Below are positions 8,825 to 16,295 of a stretch of 20,698 bases of DNA, piece by piece (the stretch's first letter is position 1; the number at the start of each line of letters is the position of its first letter). This DNA comes from JAZNGX01 sp045576675 (GTDB taxonomy: Bacteria; Bacillota; Clostridia; Monoglobales; Firm-18): NCBI GenBank assembly GCA_045576675.1, contig JAZNGX010000116.1, forward strand, positions 1 to 20,698. Reading direction: 5' to 3'. The notes under the pieces are model-generated. The model had not been told where the DNA came from. It searched no databases and saw only the letters and a list, made by a program, of their open reading frames with translations. Position numbers and translations under genes: made by a program.

Positions 8825-9844
8825 TTACCTCTTAAAAATTCGCAAAATATCATTTCCCGTGGCAAAAAGCATTAGTGCAAAAAGAAGAATCAGTCCGATA
8901 AAATGCACTATTCCCTCTTTTTCAGGTGGTATCTCTTTTCTGATAATTGCACTTACTATTACAAAAAATATTCTTCCGCCATCAAGAGCAGGAATTGGCA
9001 ACAAATTAAATACACCTAAATTAATTGTTATAAACGCAATCAAATCAAGCAAGGGAACAGCAGTTTTATGCTCCTGAGATGTCTGAGCCGCATTGCCTAT
9101 TTCGCTTACAATTCCTGCAGGCCCAGACAGGTTATTTAAGCCCACCTTGCCTGTTATAAGATCACCAAATGATTTAAGTATCAGCTTTGAGTAATAAAGC
9201 GTGTTTCTGTAAGCATAAAAGAACCTGTCACCAACACCAAGCGTTTTGTATGCACATTCAATGCCTACCAGCAATCTTCCGCTTTCGTCAGCCTTTGGCA
9301 CAATTACTGCTTCAAATTTTTCGTTGCCACGTTTAACCAAAAGTTCAACCTCACCGTCAGTTTCGGCGAGCTCTACACTAAGTTCAACATTAGTATAAAC
9401 TCTTTTTCCGTTAACCTCAAAAATTTCATCACCAGCCTGAAGCACCTCTGCCGCAGGATATCCGTCCATTACCTTATCAACAACAGGAACACGTATCCCT
9501 GCAGTCTGGAACATAATAATAACAAGCACAAGATAGCCTGTTATTATATTCATAATCGCACCGGCTGCAAGAATAATAATCTTTTGCCACTTTTTTCTTG
9601 TGTTAAACGAGCCTTCTTCAACAGAATCGCTGTCCTCACCCTCCATTTTGCAATAACCGCCTACCGGTATTGCTCTGATGGAATACAAGGTTTCACGTCC
9701 CTGCTTTTTAAAAATTGCAGGCCCCATACCTATAGCAAACTCATGAACCGTTACGCCACATAATTTGGCGGTTATAAAATGTCCAAATTCGTGAGCTGTT
9801 ATAAGCAGACAAAACACCAATATTGCAATAATAATTGTTAACAT
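8825..9844 (-). CDS. rseP: Site-2 protease family intramembrane metalloprotease (RseP/RasP)
   Basis: This zinc metalloprotease cleaves membrane-embedded substrates such as anti-sigma factors and leftover signal peptides. In the 339-residue protein the first transmembrane helix carries the active-site HEFGH at 18-22. A single PDZ-like domain spans roughly 120-195 (GYPAAEVLQAGDEIFEVNG), and the third ligand lies in NLLPIPALDGGR at 280-291 (Asp288). A final helix near 312-330 completes the fold. Its start overlaps the dxr stop by 7 bp, with AAAGGAG just upstream, so translation is coupled. The position between dxr and ispG is a common Firmicutes arrangement. The E. coli name rseP is used for the family; in Bacillus it is RasP. 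The physiological substrate here is not shown by the sequence. Confidence 0.95.
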   Translation of the reverse strand: MLTIIIAILVFCLLITAHEFGHFITAKLCGVTVHEFAIGMGPAIFKKQGRETLYSIRAIPVGGYCKMEGEDSDSVEEGSFNTRKKWQKIIILAAGAIMNIITGYLVLVIIMFQTAGIRVPVVDKVMDGYPAAEVLQAGDEIFEVNGKRVYTNVELSVELAETDGEVELLVKRGNEKFEAVIVPKADESGRLLVGIECAYKTLGVGDRFFYAYRNTLYYSKLILKSFGDLITGKVGLNNLSGPAGIVSEIGNAAQTSQEHKTAVPLLDLIAFITINLGVFNLLPIPALDGGRIFFVIVSAIIRKEIPPEKEGIVHFIGLILLFALMLFATGNDILRIFKR

Positions 9845-10986
9845 ACAATCTCCTTTAGCTTTTCCCTGATTTCTTTGTCAGTATATATTATATCTTCAAT
9901 ATTTGGATTTAATGTATTTTTATGGTTTAAAACCACATTTTCAACAATTTCACCAATCTGAAGAAACTTTATTTTTCCTTTTAAAAACAAGTCAACTGCC
10001 ACTTCGTTTGCCGCATTAAGTGCCGCAGGCATAGTACCACCTGATTTTCCAGCCTCTACAGCTAATTTAAGACACGAAAAAGTATCATAATCAGGCTTCT
10101 CAAAGGTAAGCTTGCCAATTTCGGTCAAATCAAGACTTTCTGTGCACGACGCAACACGCTCAGGATAACAAAGTGCGTAATGTATCGGCAGCTTCATATC
10201 AGGAAGTGAAAGCTGTGCAACAATACTGTTGTCATTAAACTCTACCATTGAATGAACAATGCTTTGTCTGTGAACAACAACATCAATGCTGTCATAATCC
10301 ACATCAAAAAGATAGTGAGCCTCTATTATTTCCAAACCCTTGTTCATAAGAGTAGCACTGTCTATGGTTATTTTTTGTCCCATATCCCAATTGGGATGAT
10401 TAAGAGCCTCTTTAACAGTAACGTCCTTTAGCTGTTCTCTTGTTTTACCATACTGCGAGCCACCTGATGCAGTAATTATAATACGTTTTAAATCAGATTT
10501 TTTATGACTTCCTATACATTGAAAAATTGCACTGTGTTCGCTGTCCACAGGCAATATGCTTACGTTATTTTTTTTTGCGGCAGCAATAACAATATCCCCT
10601 GCCGTAACAAGGGTTTCCTTGTTGGCAAGGGCAATATTTACTCCGTTATTGATTGCAGCCATTGTAGGTACAAGACCTGCAATACCCACAATTGACGTAA
10701 CAACTGTATCAGCTCCGCTTGAAGCTGCAACAGCACACAAGCCTTCTGTACCACTTAAAACCATGGTATTTGTATCCGCAACAGCAATTTTTAACTGTTG
10801 TGCCTTTTTGCTGTCAGCTACTGCAGCAATTTGCGGCTTGTATTTTCTTATTTGCTTTTCTAAAAGTTCAATGTTTCCGTTGGCACTAAGAGCAGTAACC
10901 TCTATGTTACCAAGGCTGTCAACAACCTCAAGTGTTTGAGTGCCAATGGAACCCGTACTTCCCAAAACAGAAATTTTTCTCATCAT
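9838..10986 (-). CDS. dxr: 1-deoxy-D-xylulose 5-phosphate reductoisomerase
   Basis: DXR is the NADPH-dependent, metal-requiring enzyme that makes methylerythritol 4-phosphate, the committed MEP-pathway step. The 382 residues are standard length. The N-terminal Rossmann motif GSTGSIG is at residues 9-15, followed by the ALANKETLV segment, the metal and substrate region PVDSEHSAIFQ, the ASGGS loop, and HPNWDMGQKITIDSATLMNK near the active-site flap. Two tandem ATG codons are possible starts. The second (10983) has better spacing, 7 nt, to the AGAGG that overlaps the cdsA stop; I kept the first because the difference is one residue. It is in tight series with cdsA and rseP. Confidence 0.97.
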   Translation of the reverse strand: MMRKISVLGSTGSIGTQTLEVVDSLGNIEVTALSANGNIELLEKQIRKYKPQIAAVADSKKAQQLKIAVADTNTMVLSGTEGLCAVAASSGADTVVTSIVGIAGLVPTMAAINNGVNIALANKETLVTAGDIVIAAAKKNNVSILPVDSEHSAIFQCIGSHKKSDLKRIIITASGGSQYGKTREQLKDVTVKEALNHPNWDMGQKITIDSATLMNKGLEIIEAHYLFDVDYDSIDVVVHRQSIVHSMVEFNDNSIVAQLSLPDMKLPIHYALCYPERVASCTESLDLTEIGKLTFEKPDYDTFSCLKLAVEAGKSGGTMPAALNAANEVAVDLFLKGKIKFLQIGEIVENVVLNHKNTLNPNIEDIIYTDKEIREKLKEIVC

Positions 10987-10993
10987 TATACCT

Positions 10994-11794
10994 CTATATT
11001 ACGGGGAAAAACATCAGTAAATAATATACTGCAGGTGCTGCAAACAGCACGCCGTCAAATCTGTCCATTATTCCACCGTGACCCGGCAATACTTTACCAT
11101 AATCCTTTATGCTATACTGTCGTTTTACTGCAGATGCTGCAAGATCACCAATCTGTGATACAACAGATCCTATTATAGCAATTATAATTGCATTTGCCCG
11201 ATTGGCTTCAAATCCCCAGATACTGTCAAGAAGCATACAATAAACAAGCATTCCCACTATAGCACCAACAAGGCCGCCAAACGCTCCTTCAATTGTTTTT
11301 TTCGGGCTTAGCTTTGGTGCAAACTTGTGCTTGCCTATAAATTTACCCACAAAATATGCAAAGGTATCTGTAAGGAATGAAATAACCAAAACCATCCATA
11401 CTCCAAAGCGACCTGTTTCGCCACCTCTGATCAGAGAAAGATGACCGAACAATACGCCAACAAACATAGTTGCCATAAACGCTTTTGATATATGCTTGTA
11501 TCCAATTCCTTCAACCTTTGTCATAAACAACATAAACAACAGGAATAAATACACACTTACAAGTGGCTGTATAAGTGGCTTGTTATATGCAACAGAAAAA
11601 ATGTAAACCACAACCGCCATAACTCCAAATGCGTTTATCGACTTGAATCTTCCAACACCAACGGCACGAAACATCTCGCACACTGCAATGGCTGATATCG
11701 TTGCCATAAACAAATTAAATGTGAATGTACTTAAATACAAAACTAAAACCAAAAATGCCAATCCTATAATTCCGGTAATAATTCTCTTTTTCAT
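10994..11794 (-). CDS. cdsA: Phosphatidate cytidylyltransferase (CDP-diglyceride synthase)
   Basis: CdsA is an integral membrane enzyme that makes CDP-diacylglycerol from phosphatidic acid and CTP, the precursor of anionic phospholipids. The 266-residue protein is strongly hydrophobic with several transmembrane segments. The C-terminal family signature is intact, with SAVKRQYSIKD followed by LPGHGGIMDRFDG. I chose the ATG at 11794, which has GAGGTG 6 nt upstream. An in-frame ATG at 11812 overlaps the uppS stop, but its GGAG is only one base away; it would add six residues. The gene follows uppS and precedes dxr, the normal Firmicutes order. Confidence 0.95.
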   Translation of the reverse strand: MKKRIITGIIGLAFLVLVLYLSTFTFNLFMATISAIAVCEMFRAVGVGRFKSINAFGVMAVVVYIFSVAYNKPLIQPLVSVYLFLLFMLFMTKVEGIGYKHISKAFMATMFVGVLFGHLSLIRGGETGRFGVWMVLVISFLTDTFAYFVGKFIGKHKFAPKLSPKKTIEGAFGGLVGAIVGMLVYCMLLDSIWGFEANRANAIIIAIIGSVVSQIGDLAASAVKRQYSIKDYGKVLPGHGGIMDRFDGVLFAAPAVYYLLMFFPVI

Positions 11795-11808
11795 AACTGC
11801 ACCTCTTA

Positions 11809-12528
11809 TCATACTCCGCCAAAGCGTCTGTTTCTGTTCTGAAAATCCAAAATAGCTCTGTCCAGATGCTTTGTTGTAAAATCAGGCCACAAAACATTGT
11901 CAAACCAGAATTCTGCATAGGCAGACTGCCACATAAGAAAATTTGACAATCTGTATTCACCGCTGGGCCTTATAATCAAATCCACATCAGTTAAAGCGGG
12001 GTCGTATAAATAGCTTTCCAAAACATCCTTGGTGATATTGGTATGTCCGTCTGCCACAGCACTGTTAACAGCGTGCAATATTTCATCACGTCCACCATAA
12101 TTCAGTGCAAGATTTAATATAACCCCCGTATTATTTTCAGTGAATTTTTCAGTATTGATAATTTCTTCCTTTATTTTGTCAGATAACGGCGTTCTGTCAC
12201 CCAACACCCTTATAACCGCATTTTTACCACCAAGGTCACGCTCTGCGTTTGAAAGGTATTCTGACAAAAGGGACATAAGACTGTCCACTTCCTCCTTCGG
12301 CCGTTTCCAGTTTTCGGTCGAAAAAGCATAAGCAGTAACAGTCTTTATACCGATTTCATCGCAATATGTCACTATTTTCCTTAAGGTTTCGGCACCTGCA
12401 CGATGCCCAACACTTCTAGGCAAGCCTCTCTTTTTTGCCCATATTCCGTTACCATCCATTATTATACCGATATGCTTCGGCATTCTTTCAGGGTCAATAA
12501 CAGAATTCTTTCTATTTTTAAAAAACAT
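11809..12528 (-). CDS. uppS: Undecaprenyl diphosphate synthase (cis-prenyltransferase), with atypical DGNGIWA motif
   Basis: UppS condenses farnesyl diphosphate with eight isopentenyl units to make the C55 carrier for peptidoglycan and other wall polymers. The 239-residue protein has IIMDGNG (catalytic Asp25), His42, YAFSTENWKRP, NLALNYGGR, and the C-terminal RPSGEYRLSNFL and WPDF motifs. One position stands out: the near-invariant Arg in the DGNGRWA phosphate-binding loop is Ile29 here (codon ATA at 12442-12444, one base from AGA). Everything else looks intact. The start is an ATG with AGAGG 7-8 nt upstream, one base after the frr stop. It sits in the usual frr-uppS-cdsA order, so I expect a functional essential enzyme despite the substitution. 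Confidence 0.95.
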   Translation of the reverse strand: MFFKNRKNSVIDPERMPKHIGIIMDGNGIWAKKRGLPRSVGHRAGAETLRKIVTYCDEIGIKTVTAYAFSTENWKRPKEEVDSLMSLLSEYLSNAERDLGGKNAVIRVLGDRTPLSDKIKEEIINTEKFTENNTGVILNLALNYGGRDEILHAVNSAVADGHTNITKDVLESYLYDPALTDVDLIIRPSGEYRLSNFLMWQSAYAEFWFDNVLWPDFTTKHLDRAILDFQNRNRRFGGV

Positions 12529-12529
12529 A

Positions 12530-13084
12530 TCAAACCTCTAATATTTCTTTTTCTTTCTTTGAGGTTATTGCTTCAATTTCAGCAATTTTCTTGTCTGTAA
12601 GCTTCTGTGCATCGTCCTCAGCTGCTTTAACATCGTCCTCTGTCATTGTCTTGTTTTTAAGCTCTTTCTTCAAAAAGTCCATTGCTTCACGACGGATATT
12701 GCGGATATTAACCTTTGCATCCTCGCTTTTTTTATGAATACTTTTTGCAATTTCCTTTCTGCGTTCCTCGGTAAGCGGAGGGAAATTAAGACGGATAAGT
12801 TTACCGTCATTCTGAGGATTGATACCGATATCAGATTTATTAATTGCCTTTTCTATTTCACTCAAAACACTTGCATCCCATGGCTGAATTGTAATCATCT
12901 GTGGCTCGGGAACTGCAATTGTTCCAATCTGTGCAAGGGGAGTGGGTGTTCCGTAATATTCCACTCTGATTTTATCAAGCACAGCAGGATTTGCTCTGCC
13001 CGCACGGATTGAATTAATATCATTATGATAGAAATTTATTGCCTTATCCATTTTTTCTTCGTAAACTTTCAACAGCTGATTCAT
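12530..13084 (-). CDS. frr: Ribosome recycling factor
   Basis: RRF, with EF-G, splits the post-termination ribosome. The 184 residues match the usual 185. Hallmarks are the basic RAGRANPAVLDKI, EYYGTPTPL, VPEPQMITIQPWD and LNFPPLTEERRKE segments, and a long helical C-terminal arm. The start is an ATG preceded by GGAGG with 8-nt spacing. It is the first gene of the nine-gene minus-strand operon. In most Firmicutes pyrH lies directly upstream; here the upstream side is instead a divergent dehydrogenase gene, so the usual rpsB-tsf-pyrH-frr block is interrupted. Confidence 0.97.
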   Translation of the reverse strand: MNQLLKVYEEKMDKAINFYHNDINSIRAGRANPAVLDKIRVEYYGTPTPLAQIGTIAVPEPQMITIQPWDASVLSEIEKAINKSDIGINPQNDGKLIRLNFPPLTEERRKEIAKSIHKKSEDAKVNIRNIRREAMDFLKKELKNKTMTEDDVKAAEDDAQKLTDKKIAEIEAITSKKEKEILEV

Positions 13085-13109
13085 ATATTCGTCCTCCTAT
13101 AATTTTGTC

Positions 13110-13148
13110 ATTATATATTATTTTAACATTTAAAATCAACTTTGTCTA
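13110..13148 (-). promoter_or_regulatory. Two overlapping sigma-A-type promoters for the frr operon
   Basis: Read on the minus strand, TTGATT (13134-13139), an 18-bp spacer and a perfect TATAAT (13110-13115) form one candidate. A second, TAGACA (13143-13148), 17 bp and TAAAAT (13120-13125), overlaps it and is about equally good. Either would start transcription about 20-30 nt upstream of the frr ATG. Sequence alone cannot say which is used. Confidence 0.65.
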
Positions 13149-13166
13149 TATTTTTTGTGTAAATTA

Positions 13167-13195
13167 TTGATTTAGAAACAATTATATGCTAAAAT
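13167..13195 (+). promoter_or_regulatory. Extended -10 promoter for the dehydrogenase gene
   Basis: TTGATT (13167-13172), a 17-bp spacer and TAAAAT (13190-13195) preceded by TGC form an extended -10 sigma-A promoter. The predicted start is near 13202, leaving a leader of only about 10 nt before the ATG. It diverges from the frr promoters, with about 20 bp between the two -35 regions. Confidence 0.65.
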
Positions 13196-13212
13196 TTTTG
13201 CGAGGTGTTAAA

Positions 13213-14169
13213 ATGAAAATCGTAATTTTAGACGGATATACAACCAATCCGGGTGATTTAAGCTGGGAAAGAATCCAAAAATTCGGTGAGCTTGTTGTGT
13301 ATGACAGAACCCAGAAAGAAGATGTTGCAAAGCGTATCGGAGATGCAGATATAGTTATAACCAATAAAGCACTTGTAACAAAAGAGGTTATGGACTGCTG
13401 CAAAAGCATAAAGCTTATTACAACACTGGCAACAGGCTATAACGCAATAGATATTGAATATGCCAAAAACCTCGGTATACCTGTTTCAAACGTACCGGGC
13501 TACAGCACTGATTCTGTTGCACAGCTTGTTTTTGCATTTATACTGCATTGCTTTAATAAGGTATATGAGCTTAACGATTCTGTCAAAAATGGCGGTTGGT
13601 GCAATTCAGAAGATTTTTCATATCAGGTAAGTCAGCTTACTGCATTAAAAGGCAAAACAATAGGTGTTGTTGGCTACGGCTCAATCGGGCAGGCGGTTGC
13701 ACAAATTGCTGATGCATTTAAAATGAATGTGCTTTACTGCAACAGCAGAAAAACTCCGGTTGAAGGCTCAAAGCACACATATGCCGAGCTTGATACACTG
13801 CTGTCACAAAGCGATATAATTACTTTACACTGCCCATTAAATGATGCAACAAAAAATCTTATAAACAAATCAAGCATTGAAAAAATGAAGGATGGTTGTC
13901 TTTTGATTAATACATCACGCGGTCCTGTAATTAACGAGGCAGACCTTGCCGCAGCATTGAATAACAACAAGCTTTTTGCCGCAGTTGATGTTGTTTCTGT
14001 TGAACCAATGCTGCCTGACAATCCGCTATTAAAAGCGAAAAACTGTATTATAACGCCTCACATAGGCTGGGCACCAAAATCTATCAGAGAAGACCTTATA
14101 AAAATAGTGGAACAAAACATACAATCATTTTTAAACGGAAACCCAACAAATGTGGTAAACGGACTATAA
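13213..14169 (+). CDS. D-2-hydroxyacid dehydrogenase, glycerate dehydrogenase/hydroxypyruvate reductase type
   Basis: This 318-residue NAD(P)-dependent oxidoreductase interconverts 2-keto acids and D-2-hydroxy acids; hydroxypyruvate/glycerate is the best guess from the MKIVILDGYTTNPGDLSW opening. The Rossmann motif GYGSIG is at 154-159. The catalytic triad is Arg236 (NTSRG), Glu264 (VEP) and His283 (TPHIGW). After the second strand the sequence reads YCNSRK instead of an acidic residue, which suggests NADP(H) rather than NAD(H); this is an inference. I chose the ATG at 13213, with GAGGTG about 6 nt upstream, because an in-frame ATG at 13186 overlaps the predicted -10 box. It is a single-gene unit, convergent with the MFS gene and closed by a strong terminator. 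Confidence 0.9.
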   Translation: MKIVILDGYTTNPGDLSWERIQKFGELVVYDRTQKEDVAKRIGDADIVITNKALVTKEVMDCCKSIKLITTLATGYNAIDIEYAKNLGIPVSNVPGYSTDSVAQLVFAFILHCFNKVYELNDSVKNGGWCNSEDFSYQVSQLTALKGKTIGVVGYGSIGQAVAQIADAFKMNVLYCNSRKTPVEGSKHTYAELDTLLSQSDIITLHCPLNDATKNLINKSSIEKMKDGCLLINTSRGPVINEADLAAALNNNKLFAAVDVVSVEPMLPDNPLLKAKNCIITPHIGWAPKSIREDLIKIVEQNIQSFLNGNPTNVVNGL

Positions 14170-14211
14170 AATCAAAGCTGTGAGTAAGTACCTCACAGCT
14201 TTGATTTTTTT
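14168..14211 (+). terminator. Strong, probably bidirectional terminator between convergent genes
   Basis: A perfect stem of about 17 bp is formed by AAAATCAAAGCTGTGAG (14168-14184) and its complement (14192-14208), with loop TAAGTAC and a run of seven T at 14205-14211. It ends the dehydrogenase transcript. Its right arm encodes the last residues and stop codon (14193-14195) of the MFS gene on the other strand; in that direction only a shorter U run follows the stem. Confidence 0.9.
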
Positions 14212-15365
14212 GCAAAAGGATATATAAGGATAATAGAAACAACCGATATAACCGCCCATGAAACAAACATAGGCATATAGCCTGACGTTTTTATCACAAA
14301 GCCGTATGCAAACGAGCCTACTCCTGCACCAAAATATGTTGCAAAATCCATTATTCCGCTTACAGATGAAACATTGTTTGTTTTTATGTAATGCATAGGA
14401 TAAATGGTAAGCATCGTTGTGTTGATAATTGATGTTGCCGCATAAATAAAGCTTAATGCAAATGCTGCCACAACAGGTGTTATATTGCCGAACAGCATAA
14501 CTACAGACGAAACAACACATATTACAAAGCCAACAACCGAAACCTTGTGCTCCTGTTCTTTGCACAGCTTATAAAAAATCGGATACATAAGCCTTCCTGC
14601 AAGTCCTATTACAGGAATAAACAATACAAACAACGCAGAGCTTGCAAGGTCAATAGCAAATCTATCCACAAAATAAACAGTCATCCAAAGACTTACATTG
14701 TCCTTCATAACTCCGTGAAGTGCAGCAGGAACAAGCAATCTGCGGATATCTCCCTCAGCCAGCAGCGAAGCAAATGAAATATGTGCCTTTTGCTCCTGCT
14801 CAGTTTTGATTTTTCTTATAGCGATAACAACGCGGGTACTCATTATCAAAGTAAAGCAGCCTGGAATTACAAATGCAAAATTAAGTCCGATTTTTTCGAT
14901 AATATATGTTGTGGCAATAATAGCCGCAATGTTACCTGTGGCAACCGACGTAACCATATACGAAGCCATTTTTTTCGCTTTTTTTTCATCGTAAATTGCT
15001 GAAACAACTTTTAAAACAGAACTCCAAAGCATAGACTGAGCAAAAGCATTAGTCATCCATAACAGTGTCATTGCAACAAAAGGCGGAAACAAGCCTGCAA
15101 GTATATTGCTGACACCTGCAAGAGCCAAGCCCACTGATATCATAACCCACGGTTGCTGTCTGTCACCAACACCACCGTTTATAAAACGCCCGAAGGCATA
15201 TATAACGGAAAACAAGCTGCCCATTATACCAATCTGTGCACTGTCTAAAACTCCCGTTTCAACAAGCCCGGGAGACGCCATCGACAAATTGATTCTTGTA
15301 ACGTAAATTGAAGTATATGCCAAATAGCATATTATAAAAATCATTAAGCTTTTTTTATTTTTCAT
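14193..15365 (-). CDS. MFS transporter, possibly organophosphate/sugar-phosphate type
   Basis: This is a 390-residue membrane protein with about 12 hydrophobic helices and the central basic loop (about 190-205) expected of the major facilitator superfamily. The first helix region (YLAYTSIYVTRINLSMASPG) and GRFINGGVGDR resemble the organophosphate:phosphate antiporter (GlpT/UhpT/UhpC) branch, so uptake of a phosphorylated sugar or related anion is my best guess; the substrate is not provable from sequence. It begins 4 nt after the RpiR-type regulator gene, with AGGCGG overlapping that gene's end, so the two are one operon and the transporter is the regulator's probable target. The last codons and the stop lie inside the shared terminator stem. 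Confidence 0.8.
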   Translation of the reverse strand: MKNKKSLMIFIICYLAYTSIYVTRINLSMASPGLVETGVLDSAQIGIMGSLFSVIYAFGRFINGGVGDRQQPWVMISVGLALAGVSNILAGLFPPFVAMTLLWMTNAFAQSMLWSSVLKVVSAIYDEKKAKKMASYMVTSVATGNIAAIIATTYIIEKIGLNFAFVIPGCFTLIMSTRVVIAIRKIKTEQEQKAHISFASLLAEGDIRRLLVPAALHGVMKDNVSLWMTVYFVDRFAIDLASSALFVLFIPVIGLAGRLMYPIFYKLCKEQEHKVSVVGFVICVVSSVVMLFGNITPVVAAFALSFIYAATSIINTTMLTIYPMHYIKTNNVSSVSGIMDFATYFGAGVGSFAYGFVIKTSGYMPMFVSWAVISVVSIILIYPFAKKSKL

Positions 15366-15369
15366 TTTA

Positions 15370-16203
15370 TTACCGCCTTATTGTATTTACTAATTTATGC
15401 ACTTCTTCAGCTCGTTTTCTTGTTTCATCATATTTTTTTGCAGATAACGTTATTGCTATAGCATCAAGTATGCTTATATGAGCAAGCCTTGCCGAAACCG
15501 CCTCAACAGGATAGTTTATTTCGTCACAATACGCAATTAATGGATAATCAACACTGCCTGCAATTTCACTGTCTGCAAAGGTGGTAAGGCAAACAGTTAA
15601 AGCACCCTTATCCCTGGCAAGTGAAACCGCATCCAACGTTGCCACTGTGCGTCCGCTGTGTGATATACCTATCGCAACATCATCCTTTGTAATGTTAAGC
15701 GTTGAAATTTTCATCGTAGGCACATCGGTATAACAAAACGCATTTAACCCAAGCAGCATCAGTCTGTATTGAAAATCCTGCACTATTGCTGCAGACGTAC
15801 CCACTCCATATACATACACAGACCTTGCCTTTGCCAGTGCATCTATTACTTTTGCAAATGTTGCACGGTCAATATTTTCTGCAGTATCGTGCAAGGTTTT
15901 TATGTTGGCAGCAAATACCTTATCGAGTATCCTGCCCGCATTGTCATTTTCATCAATATAAGGCGTATAATTCAGTTGCTTATTTTTAGAAAGCTCCATA
16001 GCAAGACTTAATTTAAAATCATTAAAGCCTTCAAAACCAACTGCCTTGCAAAAACGCACCACAGCAGACTTTGCGGCTCCCGAACCATTTGCAACATCTG
16101 CAACAGAGCCCCTTAAAGCCTCTTCTGAATTAGCAATAATATAATCTGCTATTTTCTTTTCAACTTTTGTTAAACTGTTGTAATTTGTTTTTATAGCTAT
16201 CAT
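15370..16203 (-). CDS. MurR/RpiR family transcriptional regulator with SIS domain
   Basis: The 277-residue regulator has an N-terminal helix-turn-helix of the RpiR type (about 1-75, with VADVANGSGAAKSAVVRFCK at 34-53) and a C-terminal SIS domain (about 128-255) that binds phosphosugars. SIS signatures are VYGVGTSA (131-138) and ISHSGRT (180-186). Such proteins sense sugar phosphates such as MurNAc-6-P, ribose-5-P or glucose-6-P and repress or activate nearby transport and catabolic genes. The ATG has GGTG about 8 nt upstream. A strong promoter with a perfect palindrome beside its -10 box lies immediately upstream, consistent with autoregulation of this gene and the transporter that follows. 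The effector is unknown; an amino-sugar phosphate would suit the nearby nag genes, but that is inference. Confidence 0.92.
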   Translation of the reverse strand: MIAIKTNYNSLTKVEKKIADYIIANSEEALRGSVADVANGSGAAKSAVVRFCKAVGFEGFNDFKLSLAMELSKNKQLNYTPYIDENDNAGRILDKVFAANIKTLHDTAENIDRATFAKVIDALAKARSVYVYGVGTSAAIVQDFQYRLMLLGLNAFCYTDVPTMKISTLNITKDDVAIGISHSGRTVATLDAVSLARDKGALTVCLTTFADSEIAGSVDYPLIAYCDEINYPVEAVSARLAHISILDAIAITLSAKKYDETRKRAEEVHKLVNTIRR

Positions 16204-16224
16204 AATATATCACCGCATAAACAG

Positions 16225-16264
16225 AATAACGTTCCAAAATTACGATTGATTTTGGAACGTTATT
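16225..16264 (-). promoter_or_regulatory. Perfect inverted repeat, probable operator of the RpiR-type regulator
   Basis: AATAACGTTCCAAAAT (16225-16240) and its exact complement (16249-16264) flank an 8-bp spacer, TACGATTG. The repeat directly abuts the -10 box at 16265 and would cover the transcription start and early leader, an ideal place for a repressor. A terminator for the upstream secreted-protein gene is the alternative, but the stem is AT-rich and no U run follows. Confidence 0.75.
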
Positions 16265-16293
16265 ACTATAACATATAATTATTCAACTGTCAA
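16265..16293 (-). promoter_or_regulatory. Near-consensus promoter for the regulator/transporter operon
   Basis: On the minus strand, TTGACA (16288-16293), a 17-bp spacer and TATAGT (16265-16270), preceded by TGT, form a consensus -35 with an extended -10. It is the best promoter in the window. The -35 begins only 2 bp beyond the stop codon of the upstream gene. Confidence 0.85.
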
Positions 16294-16295
16294 TA

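Noticed and set aside
13186..13212. Upstream ATG extending the dehydrogenase by nine residues
   Set aside because: It overlaps the predicted -10 box and has no Shine-Dalgarno, while the ATG at 13213 has GAGGTG and gives the family's normal N terminus.
16225..16264. Palindrome as terminator of the secreted-protein gene
   Set aside because: AT-rich stem without a U run, and it lies downstream of a strong promoter that starts within it; operator is the better reading, though a dual role is not excluded.
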